NCBI GenBank assembly: GCA_049347715.1
Contig: CP186339.1
Span: 1,116,001-1,180,000, forward strand
DNA length: 64,000 nucleotides
Source: Thalassotalea_B piscium_A
GTDB taxonomy: Bacteria; Pseudomonadota; Gammaproteobacteria; Enterobacterales; Alteromonadaceae
Direction: 5' to 3'
Shown here one piece after another: positions 26,876 through 36,258 of the stretch (position 1 is its first letter; each line of letters starts with the position of its first letter). The notes under the pieces are model-generated. The model was given only the letters and a program-made list of their open reading frames with translations. It made no database searches and was not told the origin of the DNA. The position numbers and the translations under genes are program-made.

Positions 26876-27256
26876 TTAATTTTTATAATTATTCATGACA
26901 TTATTAAAAGCTATTCTTAGTTCAGAGTCTGTTGCTCCAGAATCCTTTAATAGCTTAATTGCTTCTGCTAATTTTTCTGTAAAAAAATGATTGAGATCTA
27001 ATTTACAATGTTGTTTAGCTTCTAAATGTACAAAAGTGCCTCTATATCCTTTCGCTTGGATAATACAATCTCTTTCGAGTAAGCGATAAGCTTTAGCGAC
27101 TGTTTTACTATTGATTTCTAAGTCATTAGCTAATTGCCTGATTGACGGTAATGGATCGCCAGGTTTTATTTTTTCATGTAATACCGCTTCTTTGATTTGT
27201 TCAACCAATTGAGCAAATAACGGCGTTGCATCATCAATATCAATTATGACTTTCAT
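26876..27256 (-). CDS. GntR-family (YtrA-type) transcriptional regulator
   Basis: A 126-aa regulator with a winged helix-turn-helix (ATPLFAQLVEQIKEAVLHEKIKPGDPLPSIRQLA, abbreviated) and the NSKTVAKAYRLLERDCII recognition helix. Its effector region is very short, as in the YtrA subfamily. The ATG at 27256 gives MKVIIDIDDATPLF; the 11-residue extension to 27289 would put the N-terminus inside a perfect operator-like palindrome, so it is rejected. The promoter and operator at 27273-27318 predict autoregulation of this gene and its membrane-protein partner. Confidence 0.9.
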   Translation of the reverse strand: MKVIIDIDDATPLFAQLVEQIKEAVLHEKIKPGDPLPSIRQLANDLEINSKTVAKAYRLLERDCIIQAKGYRGTFVHLEAKQHCKLDLNHFFTEKLAEAIKLLKDSGATDSELRIAFNNVMNNYKN

Positions 27257-27272
27257 TAAGCTAATACTTAGT

Positions 27273-27318
27273 TGTACCATATGGTCCAATGGTACATGTA
27301 TTTTATCCGGTTTGACAA
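27273..27318 (-). promoter_or_regulatory. Promoter and operator of the GntR/membrane-protein operon
   Basis: TGTACCAT-N8-ATGGTACA (27273-27296) is a perfect 8-bp inverted repeat, 17 bases ahead of the GntR ATG. On the minus strand TTGTCA (27313-27318) and TACCAT (27289-27294) are spaced 18 bases as -35/-10, so the operator covers the -10. This is the expected layout for autorepression by a dimeric GntR protein. Confidence 0.7.
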
Positions 27319-27496
27319 GGTTTTTATTTGCTTGGGCAAAACTAAAAATTACATGGATGTCGTTTTTAATGAGGATTTTTAAACTTTACTCATGTTTTTC
27401 AGTAATTTTTTATAGATAATCTCTTGATAAAAATACTAAAAACTGTCAGCGTAGACATTTGTTTTTAATAGACGCTTAATCTAGCGGAGAGACGTT

Positions 27497-28426
27497 TTGG
27501 CCGGTACAAGTTTACTCGCATTAATTGATGATATTGCCACATTACTTGATGATATTGCGGTATTGTCTAAAGTAGCTGCAAAGAAAACCACAGGTGTTTT
27601 GGGGGATGATTTAGCCTTAAATGCAGAACAAGTTTCTGGGGTTAAAGCCGATAGAGAATTGCCTGTAGTCTGGGCAGTGGCCAAAGGTTCTTTTTTAAAT
27701 AAACTTATTTTAGTACCAGCGGCTTTGCTTATTAGTGCGTTTGCACCGGTATTAATTACAGTACTTTTAGTGATTGGTGGTTTATTTCTTTGTTTTGAAG
27801 GTTTTGAAAAAATCGCTCATAAATTTTTACATGCAAAAGAAGAAATTGAACATCAACATCAAGAAAAAATAAAGGCTTATGCTGATGAAAAAGTCGACTT
27901 AGTCACACTTGAAAAAGATAAGATAAAAGGGGCGATTCGTACCGACTTTATTCTTTCTGCAGAAATCGTTGTTATTGTCTTAGGCACAGTACAGGAAGCT
28001 TCATTTACCAATCAAATTATTGTGTTATCTGCACTAGCCATTGCTATAACTATTGGTGTGTATGGTTTGGTAGCTGCTATTGTTAAATTAGATGATGTTG
28101 GCTTATACCTGCTGAGAAAATCAGTGTCAGGTCGATTTAATGCCTTGCAACGAAGTTTTGGCAGAGGTTTATTAATTTTTGCTCCAATATTAATGCGCAC
28201 CTTAGCAGTTGTTGGCACTATCGCCATGTTTTTGGTTGGAGGTGGTATTTTAACCCACAGTTTCAGTTGGCTGCATCATTTGATAGAAAGTGTGGTAGGG
28301 GCATCGACGGAATTGTTAGGCGATTTGGCGAACATGTTAGTGCCCATTTTAGCGGATGGTATTATTGGCGTTCTTGCAGGAGCTATCGTTTTATTACTTA
28401 TTTCATTCATGAAAAAATTCAAGTAA
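27497..28426 (+). CDS. yedI: YedI family membrane protein (DUF808)
   Basis: A 309-aa inner-membrane protein matching E. coli YedI along its length: MAGTSLLALIDDIATLLDDIAVLSKVAAKKTTGVLGDDLALNAEQVSG (abbreviated) is the family hallmark. About six transmembrane helices follow. The start is TTG at 27497 with GGAGAG seven bases upstream. Function is not established. It is divergent from the GntR operon. Confidence 0.93.
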   Translation: MAGTSLLALIDDIATLLDDIAVLSKVAAKKTTGVLGDDLALNAEQVSGVKADRELPVVWAVAKGSFLNKLILVPAALLISAFAPVLITVLLVIGGLFLCFEGFEKIAHKFLHAKEEIEHQHQEKIKAYADEKVDLVTLEKDKIKGAIRTDFILSAEIVVIVLGTVQEASFTNQIIVLSALAIAITIGVYGLVAAIVKLDDVGLYLLRKSVSGRFNALQRSFGRGLLIFAPILMRTLAVVGTIAMFLVGGGILTHSFSWLHHLIESVVGASTELLGDLANMLVPILADGIIGVLAGAIVLLLISFMKKFK

Positions 28427-28519
28427 AAGGGTTATCTTTACTTGGTAAGTAAACGTTGAATTTCAACATGGGAATGATATCTTATCTTTATCTATCCCAT
28501 ACTAAGTTAGGGAAATATT

Positions 28520-29365
28520 ATGGCATTAACGGCGCGAGATTACGCACAAAGAGCACAGCAACTTTGTGCATTACCTGACGTTTATCTAAGATTAAGAGAG
28601 ATTCTGGATGATGAAAATGCCAGTTTAACTGAAATTGCAGATGTTATTATTTTAGACCCTGCATTGTCATCAACCTTACTCAAATTAGCCAATAGTGCTT
28701 TTTTTAATTTTCCAAGAAAAATAGATTCAATATCAAAAGCATTGATGATACTTGGCCTTAAAGAAGTTGGAACATTAATTAATGTCTATGGCACTACTCA
28801 GGCATTTTCAAATCTTGATGCAAATGTGATTGATTTGGATCGTTTCTGGGAAATAAGTGTCGACTGTGCATTGTTGTGCAAATTTTTGGCTAAAAAGAAA
28901 AAAATCACTGGTAGTGAAGGATTATTTTTATCAGGTTTACTCCATAATCTGGGATTACTCGCCATGATTCAAAGTGAAGATAAAAAAGTGATTTATTGTG
29001 AACAATACGATAGCGAAGAGCCTCCTTGGCAGAAGCAACTAGATGTTTTTGGTTTTACCTTTGCTGATGTCACCGCTGAGTTATTAAGCTTATGGCAACT
29101 TCCAGAGCATATTATAAAACCCATCAGGGAATACCATAGTGCGTATAGTCAAGAATTGTCTGCGGCGAGCTCTTTACTCTATATTACATCACGACTTGCG
29201 TTAATAAATTCACATCCAGGTATGTATTCGAAAAAAACATTTTTAGGCCCGCACTTAGTGAAAGAGCTAGATATTAGTATGGATGATATCAACGAGGCGA
29301 TTGATTTTTGTAATGCTGAAGGATTAGCCATCATGTCTACATTAAAATTAAAAAATAACGGTTAG
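28520..29365 (+). CDS. HDOD domain protein
   Basis: A 281-aa protein formed almost entirely by one HDOD domain (about residues 10-210), a degenerate HD-phosphohydrolase fold without the full metal-binding His/Asp set. Visible are DVYLRLREILDDENASLTEIADVIILDPALSSTLLKLANSAFF (abbreviated), LGLKEVGTLI and LSGLLHNLGLLAM. HDOD proteins take part in signalling, often near GGDEF or two-component systems. No output domain is attached here. AGGGAAATATT precedes the ATG. Confidence 0.9.
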   Translation: MALTARDYAQRAQQLCALPDVYLRLREILDDENASLTEIADVIILDPALSSTLLKLANSAFFNFPRKIDSISKALMILGLKEVGTLINVYGTTQAFSNLDANVIDLDRFWEISVDCALLCKFLAKKKKITGSEGLFLSGLLHNLGLLAMIQSEDKKVIYCEQYDSEEPPWQKQLDVFGFTFADVTAELLSLWQLPEHIIKPIREYHSAYSQELSAASSLLYITSRLALINSHPGMYSKKTFLGPHLVKELDISMDDINEAIDFCNAEGLAIMSTLKLKNNG

Positions 29366-29449
29366 GTAAATTAATCATCGCTAGGTTTCATAGGTGGCAT
29401 CACTAATCTATGAAATTGCTGAGTGGGGAATAAGTCGTTAGCCTATTTT

Positions 29450-29477
29450 CTCAACCGCCCTAATTGGGCGGCGAGAG
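29450..29477. terminator. Bidirectional terminator between HDOD and M28 genes
   Basis: CCGCCC-TAATT-GGGCGG (29455-29471), extended by CTC/GAG flanks, lies between convergent genes. There is T-rich sequence on the left but no long T-tract. Confidence 0.6.
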
Positions 29478-29490
29478 AATAATATAAGTA

Positions 29491-31104
29491 TTAAGGGCGA
29501 TCTTGCAATCGACGTTTTTTAAAGTCTGAATCGGCCTTCCATTTCGGCCAATCGCCGTTATCGGCTAGCTGGGCTGCAATATCGATTAATAATTCAATAT
29601 CTTGTTTTACACCACCTAATGACCAATCTGCTGAGTAATCATCTGCCTCTTTATGATACTTATAAGTGATGTAGTCTGGATCTGTATCACCTAAACTCAT
29701 AAATAATAAGCTTGGCACCCCTTGCTTAGCGAGTGAGAAGTGATCGGAACGGAAAAATAAACCGTTTTGAGGTCGAGGATCCATTTTTACTTTCCGAGCT
29801 TGTTTGCTGGCGGCTTTTGCTAAATAATCTTCCATTTCAGATAAGCCTTTACCATATTGTAAAATGTAATCAACGCCATCAAGTACATTCATACCATCAA
29901 TATTTAATAGGGCCACCATCTGTTTAGTTGGAATTATACTCCCATTAGCAAATTGCTCAGAGCCAATTAATCCTGTTTCTTCCGCTGTAAAGTTTGCGAA
30001 TATGATTGAGCGTTTAAATGGTTTTTTCTGATGCATTTTAGCCATTATTCGTGCTATTTCTAAAGTAGCAGCTGTGCCAGAAGCATTATCAACAGCCCCA
30101 TTAAATATTTTAGGACCGTTTTCTGATTCGTTTGTGCCGAAATGATCCCAATGGGCACTAATAATAATGTATTCGTCTGGAGATTCACTTCCGGTTAATT
30201 GGGCGATTACATTATGAGATTTCGCCATAGTGATCTGATTGTTGAGTGATAAATTTACTTTGCTCTTTAGTGTGATAGGGCTAAAGTCTGGGGCGAGTGC
30301 ATCTTGTTTCACTTGTTGATAATTAAGACCTGCTTGTTTAAAAATAGCTTGAGCTGCATCAACATCAATCCAGCCCATGATGGGAACCTGCGAGGCATTT
30401 TTGTTGTTATCAACTAAGGTATATTTACTGCCTGTATTTGAGCTTTCTACAACACTCCACGGATACGCCGCTGGAGCTGTTTCATGAACAATAAATACAG
30501 CTGCGGCGCCTTGACGAGCCGCTTCTTCATATTTATAGGTCCAACGGCCATAATAGGTCATGGCGTTTCCGTTAAATAACGCCTCGTCTTGGGTTGCAAA
30601 ACCAGGATCATTGACAAGTACTATAATCGTTTTACCTTTAACGTCTATATTTTTAAAATCGTTCCACTGATATTCAGGAGCATTTATGCCATAACCAACA
30701 AAGACTAGATCTGAATTATCCAGTTTAATCTTTGATTGGATTTGCTGAGTGCGGGCGGTAAAGTCGCTACCTGCGTTGAAAGTCAGCTCACCAATTGATA
30801 ATTGCATATCTTGGTCTGGTGTTAGTTGAGCCATTTCAACTGGTTGCAAAAACTCACCGTTAACAGCACCCACTAAGCCCATTGTTTTATATTGTTGAGC
30901 AAGGTAATTAATAGTTAATGTCTCGCCTTCAGTTAAAGGTCCGCGCCCAGCAAATTTATCTGAGGCTAATACTTTAATGTCTTGATGGATGTTAGTTAAG
31001 TTAACCGTTACTGGTGTATCGATATTTTTAGGTGATGATGTTGACTCAGAACAAGCAAAGAGCGTGAAACTAAGTAATAAACAGATGGTTGTTAATCGGA
31101 TCAT
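29491..31104 (-). CDS. M28-family zinc aminopeptidase lipoprotein with PA domain
   Basis: A 537-aa secreted peptidase. A lipoprotein signal (MIRLTTICLLLSFTLFAC; Cys18) starts at the ATG at 31104; an upstream ATG at 31128 adds eight residues. A protease-associated insertion lies around 110-250. The M28 zinc site follows: ISAHWDHFG (His, Asp), GAVDNASGTA (Asp), NFTAEETGLIGS (catalytic Glu), NIDGMN (Asp) and RSDHFSLAKQGVP (His). All dizinc ligands appear present. It probably trims peptides outside the inner membrane, fitting a peptide-degrading marine heterotroph. Confidence 0.92.
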   Translation of the reverse strand: MIRLTTICLLLSFTLFACSESTSSPKNIDTPVTVNLTNIHQDIKVLASDKFAGRGPLTEGETLTINYLAQQYKTMGLVGAVNGEFLQPVEMAQLTPDQDMQLSIGELTFNAGSDFTARTQQIQSKIKLDNSDLVFVGYGINAPEYQWNDFKNIDVKGKTIIVLVNDPGFATQDEALFNGNAMTYYGRWTYKYEEAARQGAAAVFIVHETAPAAYPWSVVESSNTGSKYTLVDNNKNASQVPIMGWIDVDAAQAIFKQAGLNYQQVKQDALAPDFSPITLKSKVNLSLNNQITMAKSHNVIAQLTGSESPDEYIIISAHWDHFGTNESENGPKIFNGAVDNASGTAATLEIARIMAKMHQKKPFKRSIIFANFTAEETGLIGSEQFANGSIIPTKQMVALLNIDGMNVLDGVDYILQYGKGLSEMEDYLAKAASKQARKVKMDPRPQNGLFFRSDHFSLAKQGVPSLLFMSLGDTDPDYITYKYHKEADDYSADWSLGGVKQDIELLIDIAAQLADNGDWPKWKADSDFKKRRLQDRP

Positions 31105-31276
31105 GGTTAAATATTCATTAGTTAACATATTTTGACTATAGAGTATTGTCTTTCTAAATTAAAGGGGGCGGTAGATGTTTAATTTCATGTTAGTGAGATT
31201 TCACCCCCTGTAAATGTGGCGCTGATGTGAGTTAGTCGTCATATGTACGGTTAACTCTTAACGGTATTTTAATGGT

Positions 31277-32200
31277 TTAATTACCTATTAGTCCTTTGAT
31301 ATGCTCCACTACACTTCTTCCTAAAGCACTTAAAGCATAGCCACCTTCCAACATTGAAACTATTCGTCCTTCTGCGTAGGTATCGGCGATTATTTTCAAC
31401 TCATCCGTTACCCAACGATAATCTGCTTCAGTTAAGCTGATACTCGACATTTCATCTTCAAGGTGGGCATCAAACCCAGCTGAAATAAAAATAAATTCGG
31501 GCTTAAATTTATTCAGTGCGGGTAACCAATGTTCAGTGATCGCTTTGCGAAAGTCAGGTCCTTTACTCGTGGGAGCAAGTGGCGTATTAATAATTGGAGG
31601 GGTATCACTTTCTTTCATTTCAAAGGGATAAAAAGGGTATTGGTAACTTGAACAAAATAAGTAACCTTCTTTATCTTTTACTATGTTTTCAGTGCCATTA
31701 CCGTGGTGGACATCAAAATCAACAATTGCTACGCGTGCTAAGTTATATTTTTTTTTCGCGTATGCAGCAGCAATGGCAATGTTATTAAAAAAACAAAAGC
31801 CCATGCCTTTATCGTATTCTGCATGATGACCTGGGGGGCGCGTTGCACAAAAAGCCGCACTGAGTTTTTTTTCCATCACTAAATCAACAGCGTTAATAGC
31901 AGCACCTGCTGATAGTAGGGCAGCAGGTAAAGAGCCGCTATTCATGGCAGTGTCATCATCTAATCGAAAGAGTCCTTCACTTGGTGCATTCTCAAAAATA
32001 TAATCGACATATTTTCGACTGTGAGCTAAATAAAGAAGTGATCTATCAATGGGTGTAGCGTCTATTTGGCGAACTACATATTCAAGTCCACTTCGTATTA
32101 GTTGGTCTTGAATTGCAGCCATACGTTTAGGGCTTTCGGGGTGATAATCACCCATTTCATGTTGGCTACATTTATGATGACTAATTATGCCGACCGTCAT
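31277..32200 (-). CDS. Histone deacetylase-family (class II, AcuC/acetylpolyamine-like) enzyme
   Basis: A 307-aa zinc deacetylase of the arginase/HDAC fold. Signatures are RPPGHHAE (tandem His), DFDVHHGNG (Asp and His zinc ligands), SAGFDAH (second Asp) and LEGGY (catalytic Tyr). Family members remove acyl groups from lysine, polyamines or other amines. Its start overlaps the end of the upstream acyl-CoA hydrolase/acetyltransferase gene by four bases (ATGA), so the two are translationally coupled. That pairing suggests lysine acylation/deacylation control, comparable in logic to AcuA/AcuC of Bacillus. The substrate is inference. Confidence 0.93.
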   Translation of the reverse strand: MTVGIISHHKCSQHEMGDYHPESPKRMAAIQDQLIRSGLEYVVRQIDATPIDRSLLYLAHSRKYVDYIFENAPSEGLFRLDDDTAMNSGSLPAALLSAGAAINAVDLVMEKKLSAAFCATRPPGHHAEYDKGMGFCFFNNIAIAAAYAKKKYNLARVAIVDFDVHHGNGTENIVKDKEGYLFCSSYQYPFYPFEMKESDTPPIINTPLAPTSKGPDFRKAITEHWLPALNKFKPEFIFISAGFDAHLEDEMSSISLTEADYRWVTDELKIIADTYAEGRIVSMLEGGYALSALGRSVVEHIKGLIGN

Positions 32201-34059
32201 AGGTTTTCCTTAGTTTGGTTCTCACTGGTAAGATCTACTGATAAGTGAATTTCGTCTAAATCTTCAGAAAAGCCACGAATAAACCCAGCGCTTTCAAATA
32301 CTTTTAGCATAGGTGCATTGTCTCTTCTGACAAAGGCAAGTAACTTATCGAGTTTACGTATTTTGGCAATTCTGATCATTTCTCGTAATAAAGTTTTGGC
32401 CATACCTTTACCTCGCTTGCTTTCGCGAATAACAAAAGCCACTTCAGCACAATTATTATTTTCGATGTAGTAATAGCGACCAACCGCTTGAATTTCTTCA
32501 CCTAAAACATTTCGTTGGGTAAAGCAAAGTGCGAGGTCTTTGTGTTGATCTACGCTAACGAGTTTACATGAACTTTCTCGAGTCATTTGGCGTGCATAAT
32601 GGTTATAACGCATGATTAACGTTTCTTTATTATGAGAATAGAAAAATTCTTGTAATTTACGTTCATCTGCCGGGCCTAAAGGGCGTAATGTATATTCGAT
32701 GTTTTCGAAAGTGTATTTCTTCAATTCTACATCACCGAGCTCAGGTACTGAGGTTGGACTGTTATCTTGATAACTAGGAACCCAATAGTGCTTACGTACA
32801 TCTCTTAATAATTGTTGTCTAAACTTAGGGTGTGCAATGCGAATGAGTTCAAGGGCTCGTTCGCGAATACTTTTGCCAATGAGGGAAGCAATACCATATT
32901 CGGTGACAATATAGCCAACATGACCACGAGAGGTAACTACGCCACCACCTTCAGTGATGTGCGCCACGATACGGGAAATTTTTCCATCTTTCGTGGTTGA
33001 GGGAAGGGCAATTATCGGTTTGCCTCCTTTACTAAGCCAAGCACCACGGATAAAGTCAACTTGTCCACCTATACCAGAATAGAATTGATAACCAATAGAG
33101 TCTGAAACCACTTGCCCTGTTAAATCCACTTCAATGGCACTGTTGATAGAAACCATATTGTCATTTTTAGCAACATTAACAGGGGAGTTAATGTGCTCTG
33201 AGGGATAAAACTCTACATGAGGATTACCATCAACAAAGTCGTATAATCTTTTGGTACCTAAACAAAAGCTGACAACGGTTTTTCCTCTATGAAAGGTTTT
33301 ACGTCGATTATTAATCACCCCTTTGAGCATTAAATCGATAATGCCATCAGAAATCATTTCGCTGTGTACACCTAGATCTTTATGGTTAGCAAGATAATGC
33401 AACACCGCTGAAGGAATTTTTCCTATACCTATCTGTAAAGTCGCCCCATTTTCTATCAACATAGAAGTGTACTGACCTATCTGTTCAGATACTTTGTCCA
33501 TCACAGGGTCGGCAAGCTCAGGTAATTCTTGCTCTGCTTCTAGCCAGGCATGTATTTGATTGACATGCACAAAACTATGACCATTTGTTCGAGGCATTTT
33601 AGGATTAATTTGTGCAATAACATATTTAGCTGACTTTACTGCAGAAGAAATAATGTCGACACTGACCCCAAGTGAACAGTAACCATATTCATCAGGCGGA
33701 CTTACCATAATTAATGCCGCATCTAACGGGAGTATTTGTTCTTTAAATAACGTCGGCACTTCCGAAATAAAACAAGGCGTATAGTCAGCTCTACCTTCTG
33801 CAACTGCCTCACGTACATTTTTACCACCAATAAAAAAAGCATTTACTTTAAATAACTCTTTATGTTCCGGTTTAGCCCATTTGTTTTCAGATAGGGTCAA
33901 AATATGAACGGCTTCAATATCATGAAGTTGCGCGCTATTTGTGATTAAGTCGTCAATAAGCGCATTTGGAACGGCGGCATTTGAGCCAATAAATATACGA
34001 CCACCCGATTTCAAGTAATCTTGCCAACGTGTTTTTTTATTATGACTTTGAAGTGACAT
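32197..34059 (-). CDS. Acetyl-CoA hydrolase/transferase fused to a GNAT acetyltransferase
   Basis: A fusion protein of about 620 aa. Residues about 10-445 form the two-part acetyl-CoA hydrolase/CoA-transferase fold, including NSAIEVDLTGQV (catalytic Glu region) and GIGGQVDFIRGAWLSKGG. Residues about 470-615 are a GNAT acetyltransferase with the acetyl-CoA-binding loop RGKGMAKTLL and the Val/Phe-rich FESAGFIRG end. It could move acyl groups between CoA, carboxylates and protein lysines. The start is uncertain: ATG 34059 has GGA upstream, ATG 34074 has no ribosome-binding site, and a TTG at 34131 gives 644 aa. The stop overlaps the HDAC-like gene. Confidence 0.9.
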   Translation of the reverse strand: MSLQSHNKKTRWQDYLKSGGRIFIGSNAAVPNALIDDLITNSAQLHDIEAVHILTLSENKWAKPEHKELFKVNAFFIGGKNVREAVAEGRADYTPCFISEVPTLFKEQILPLDAALIMVSPPDEYGYCSLGVSVDIISSAVKSAKYVIAQINPKMPRTNGHSFVHVNQIHAWLEAEQELPELADPVMDKVSEQIGQYTSMLIENGATLQIGIGKIPSAVLHYLANHKDLGVHSEMISDGIIDLMLKGVINNRRKTFHRGKTVVSFCLGTKRLYDFVDGNPHVEFYPSEHINSPVNVAKNDNMVSINSAIEVDLTGQVVSDSIGYQFYSGIGGQVDFIRGAWLSKGGKPIIALPSTTKDGKISRIVAHITEGGGVVTSRGHVGYIVTEYGIASLIGKSIRERALELIRIAHPKFRQQLLRDVRKHYWVPSYQDNSPTSVPELGDVELKKYTFENIEYTLRPLGPADERKLQEFFYSHNKETLIMRYNHYARQMTRESSCKLVSVDQHKDLALCFTQRNVLGEEIQAVGRYYYIENNNCAEVAFVIRESKRGKGMAKTLLREMIRIAKIRKLDKLLAFVRRDNAPMLKVFESAGFIRGFSEDLDEIHLSVDLTSENQTKENL

Positions 34060-34396
34060 ATTTGCATATTCCATTGTGTTGTTTAACGTTATTCTGCCTG
34101 AGTTATCGTTTGAAATATTGATTCGTATCAAGTCGCCAAAAAATAATACATTAGTAAAGCTGAATAAATCCTCAAAGTATCATTATAGTTGGCTTCATTT
34201 TACGGTGAATCATCAACATTTATTATTGCACCTTAGTCGAAGGGCATTGTTATTATCAATTTAATTGTAGTTGATTTTATAGGGAGGGGGAGAATAGAGG
34301 TAAGTGGAGAGTCATTTTCTAGAGGAATAATAGGGATTAAGTCAAAGCAGATAACACAATGGTTACCTGCTTTATATGAAGGTATCAGTATTGGAA
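34060..34396. other. Intergenic region between the acyl-CoA gene and dipeptidase gene
   Basis: I see no convincing gene; a 62-codon plus-strand frame here lacks a ribosome-binding site and a protein-like composition. No clear terminator is seen for the dipeptidase transcript entering from the right. The region presumably holds the promoter of the acyltransferase-deacetylase pair. Confidence 0.5.
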
Positions 34397-35731
34397 TTAA
34401 ATACTCGTTGTTTGTATTTCTTTTGCAATACGTTGAACGTCATCAAGTACTCGGAGTAAATTACCACCCCAAAGTTTTTCAATATCACTTTCAGAATAAC
34501 CACGTTTAACTAATTCTATGGTGACATTTTGTGTTTCTGAGGCATCGTTCCAGCCGAATACTCCGCCGCCGCCATCGAAATCTGAACTAATGCCGACATG
34601 ATCAATTCCAATAAGTTTGACCATATAATCGATATGATTGACTAGATCTGCAACATCTACTTGAGGGACGGTTTCACTTAGCTTATTAATAGCAGGTTCG
34701 GCTTTAGCCTTTATTGCCTGCATATCTTCGATCATTTTACTTTTGCCTGCCTCATCTAGGGTAAAATATAGATCGCGGTCAAATAGTGATAAGCCTAACG
34801 CTTCGGCAGTTTGCTGATATACCACTTTGGCTGCTTTTTGAAATTCATCATGCTTTTGTGTATTTAAATAACTTTGAAAAGCAACAGTTTGAACAACACC
34901 CCCATTTTCCTTAAGCATTAATAGCTCTTCATCATCTAAATTGCGACTATGGTTATTCATTACACGACTAGAGGAGTGTGAGGCAATGACAGGAGCTTTT
35001 GACAGTCTCATCATTTCCATATTTGCCATTTTAGAGGGATGGGAAATATCAATCATGATCCCCCATTTATTCATTTCTTTTAGGGCTGCTCTACCAAGAT
35101 CACTTAGACCGTTATGTAACCATTGTTGATCCTTGTCACCGGTATTAGAATCACTTAACTGACTATGCCCGTTATGAGCAAGTGACATATAACGGGCACC
35201 TAGATCATAAAACTCTTTAACTCTACTAATGTCTTCACCTATTGGAAAACCATTTTCAACGCCGATCATAGCGACTTTTTTACCACTTTTTAAAATGCGT
35301 CTGACATCATCAGATGTGAGTGCTAACTCTATTTGTTCAGGGGCAATTTCTTCAGTTAAGCGATGTATTGAAGCGAATTTTTTCATCGCACTGGCATAAG
35401 CTTTGTCGTAGCCGACTTGGGTTAATTCACCTTGTCCAGTGTATACAATTAGCCAAGAAACATCTAAACCACCTTCAACCATTTTAGGAAGATTTACTTG
35501 GCTTTTTAAGCGCATAGTATAGTTTTTATCTTCAACGAAGTTAGCGTCACTAAAATCATTATGTGTGTCGATGACAATAACACGATCATGTATCGCTTTT
35601 GCTCGCTCAATTAATTGTTGAGCTGACTCTGTTTTTGTTTCAACCTGAGTCGTTTGACTAGATACATCGGGATTATTACATCCTAATAATAAAGTTAAAC
35701 TTGCCGCCAAAATAGATATTTTTAATTTCAT
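34397..35731 (-). CDS. M19-family membrane dipeptidase lipoprotein
   Basis: A 444-aa renal-dipeptidase-type zinc enzyme. A lipoprotein signal (MKLKISILAASLTLLLGC; Cys18) directs it to the envelope. Metal and active-site motifs are VIDTHNDFSD (His-x-Asp), MIGVENG (bridging Glu), DISHPSK (His), ASHSSSR (His) and GISSDFDGGGG (Asp). It cleaves dipeptides including forms with D-residues in the family. CAACGAGAG precedes the ATG. Along with the M28 peptidase nearby it suggests dipeptide scavenging. Confidence 0.93.
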   Translation of the reverse strand: MKLKISILAASLTLLLGCNNPDVSSQTTQVETKTESAQQLIERAKAIHDRVIVIDTHNDFSDANFVEDKNYTMRLKSQVNLPKMVEGGLDVSWLIVYTGQGELTQVGYDKAYASAMKKFASIHRLTEEIAPEQIELALTSDDVRRILKSGKKVAMIGVENGFPIGEDISRVKEFYDLGARYMSLAHNGHSQLSDSNTGDKDQQWLHNGLSDLGRAALKEMNKWGIMIDISHPSKMANMEMMRLSKAPVIASHSSSRVMNNHSRNLDDEELLMLKENGGVVQTVAFQSYLNTQKHDEFQKAAKVVYQQTAEALGLSLFDRDLYFTLDEAGKSKMIEDMQAIKAKAEPAINKLSETVPQVDVADLVNHIDYMVKLIGIDHVGISSDFDGGGGVFGWNDASETQNVTIELVKRGYSESDIEKLWGGNLLRVLDDVQRIAKEIQTTSI

Positions 35732-35901
35732 AGATTTACTCTCGTTGTTATTGTTAGAAAATCAGCATAAAGCGTTTTATCAATAAATGCGCTATTTTAC
35801 GACGAAAGGCTCAAAAATTATGACAAAGATAAAATAGTCTTTAGTTAATTAACCTAATTATTTTGCTAATATAGAGGTAATGTAAATAAAAGGCTTTAAA
35901 A

Positions 35902-36072
35902 ATGAATCGTAAGAAAAAAATGAATGAAACGCTGAAAAAGCGTGCTAAAAAAGCCAATGCTAAATTGCAACATTCAAATAAACCTAAATATATCAGTAAA
36001 GCAGAAAGAGCTCGTCTTGCGGCTAGTAGCGACATTAATGAAGAAACTGAACAAGTGGAAACGTCTGATTAA
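35902..36072 (+). CDS. DUF2986 family small basic protein
   Basis: A 56-aa protein, MNRKKKMNETLKKRAKKANA... with KPKYISKAERARLAA in the middle and an acidic C-terminus. This matches the DUF2986 family of Vibrio/Shewanella/Colwellia: very basic, mostly helical, possibly RNA- or ribosome-associated (inference). AAAGG lies nine bases before the ATG. A minus-strand frame over the same bases is a shadow. Confidence 0.85.
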   Translation: MNRKKKMNETLKKRAKKANAKLQHSNKPKYISKAERARLAASSDINEETEQVETSD

Positions 36073-36258
36073 GGAAATATTTATCTTAGTGGCGAAATAA
36101 GTTAAAAGGTTGTTTTTTTCACTGTAAAATAGGTTTTTTTCACAAAGTTTTATTTTTATTCCTTGTAACTCATTGATTATGCTAGAATAAAAGTTTGGTT
36201 TGATTATTGCTTTATTAACGTTAACAAATTAAATAGTACTAATGGATTAAGGATTTTT

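Noticed and set aside
34076..34264. Plus-strand 62-codon frame before the acyl-CoA gene
   Set aside because: No ribosome-binding site, biased Leu/Ser/His composition, and it crosses the likely promoter of the minus-strand operon.
35841..36035. Minus-strand 64-codon frame
   Set aside because: It is antisense to the DUF2986 gene (35902-36072), which has a ribosome-binding site and a recognisable family sequence; the minus frame has no support.
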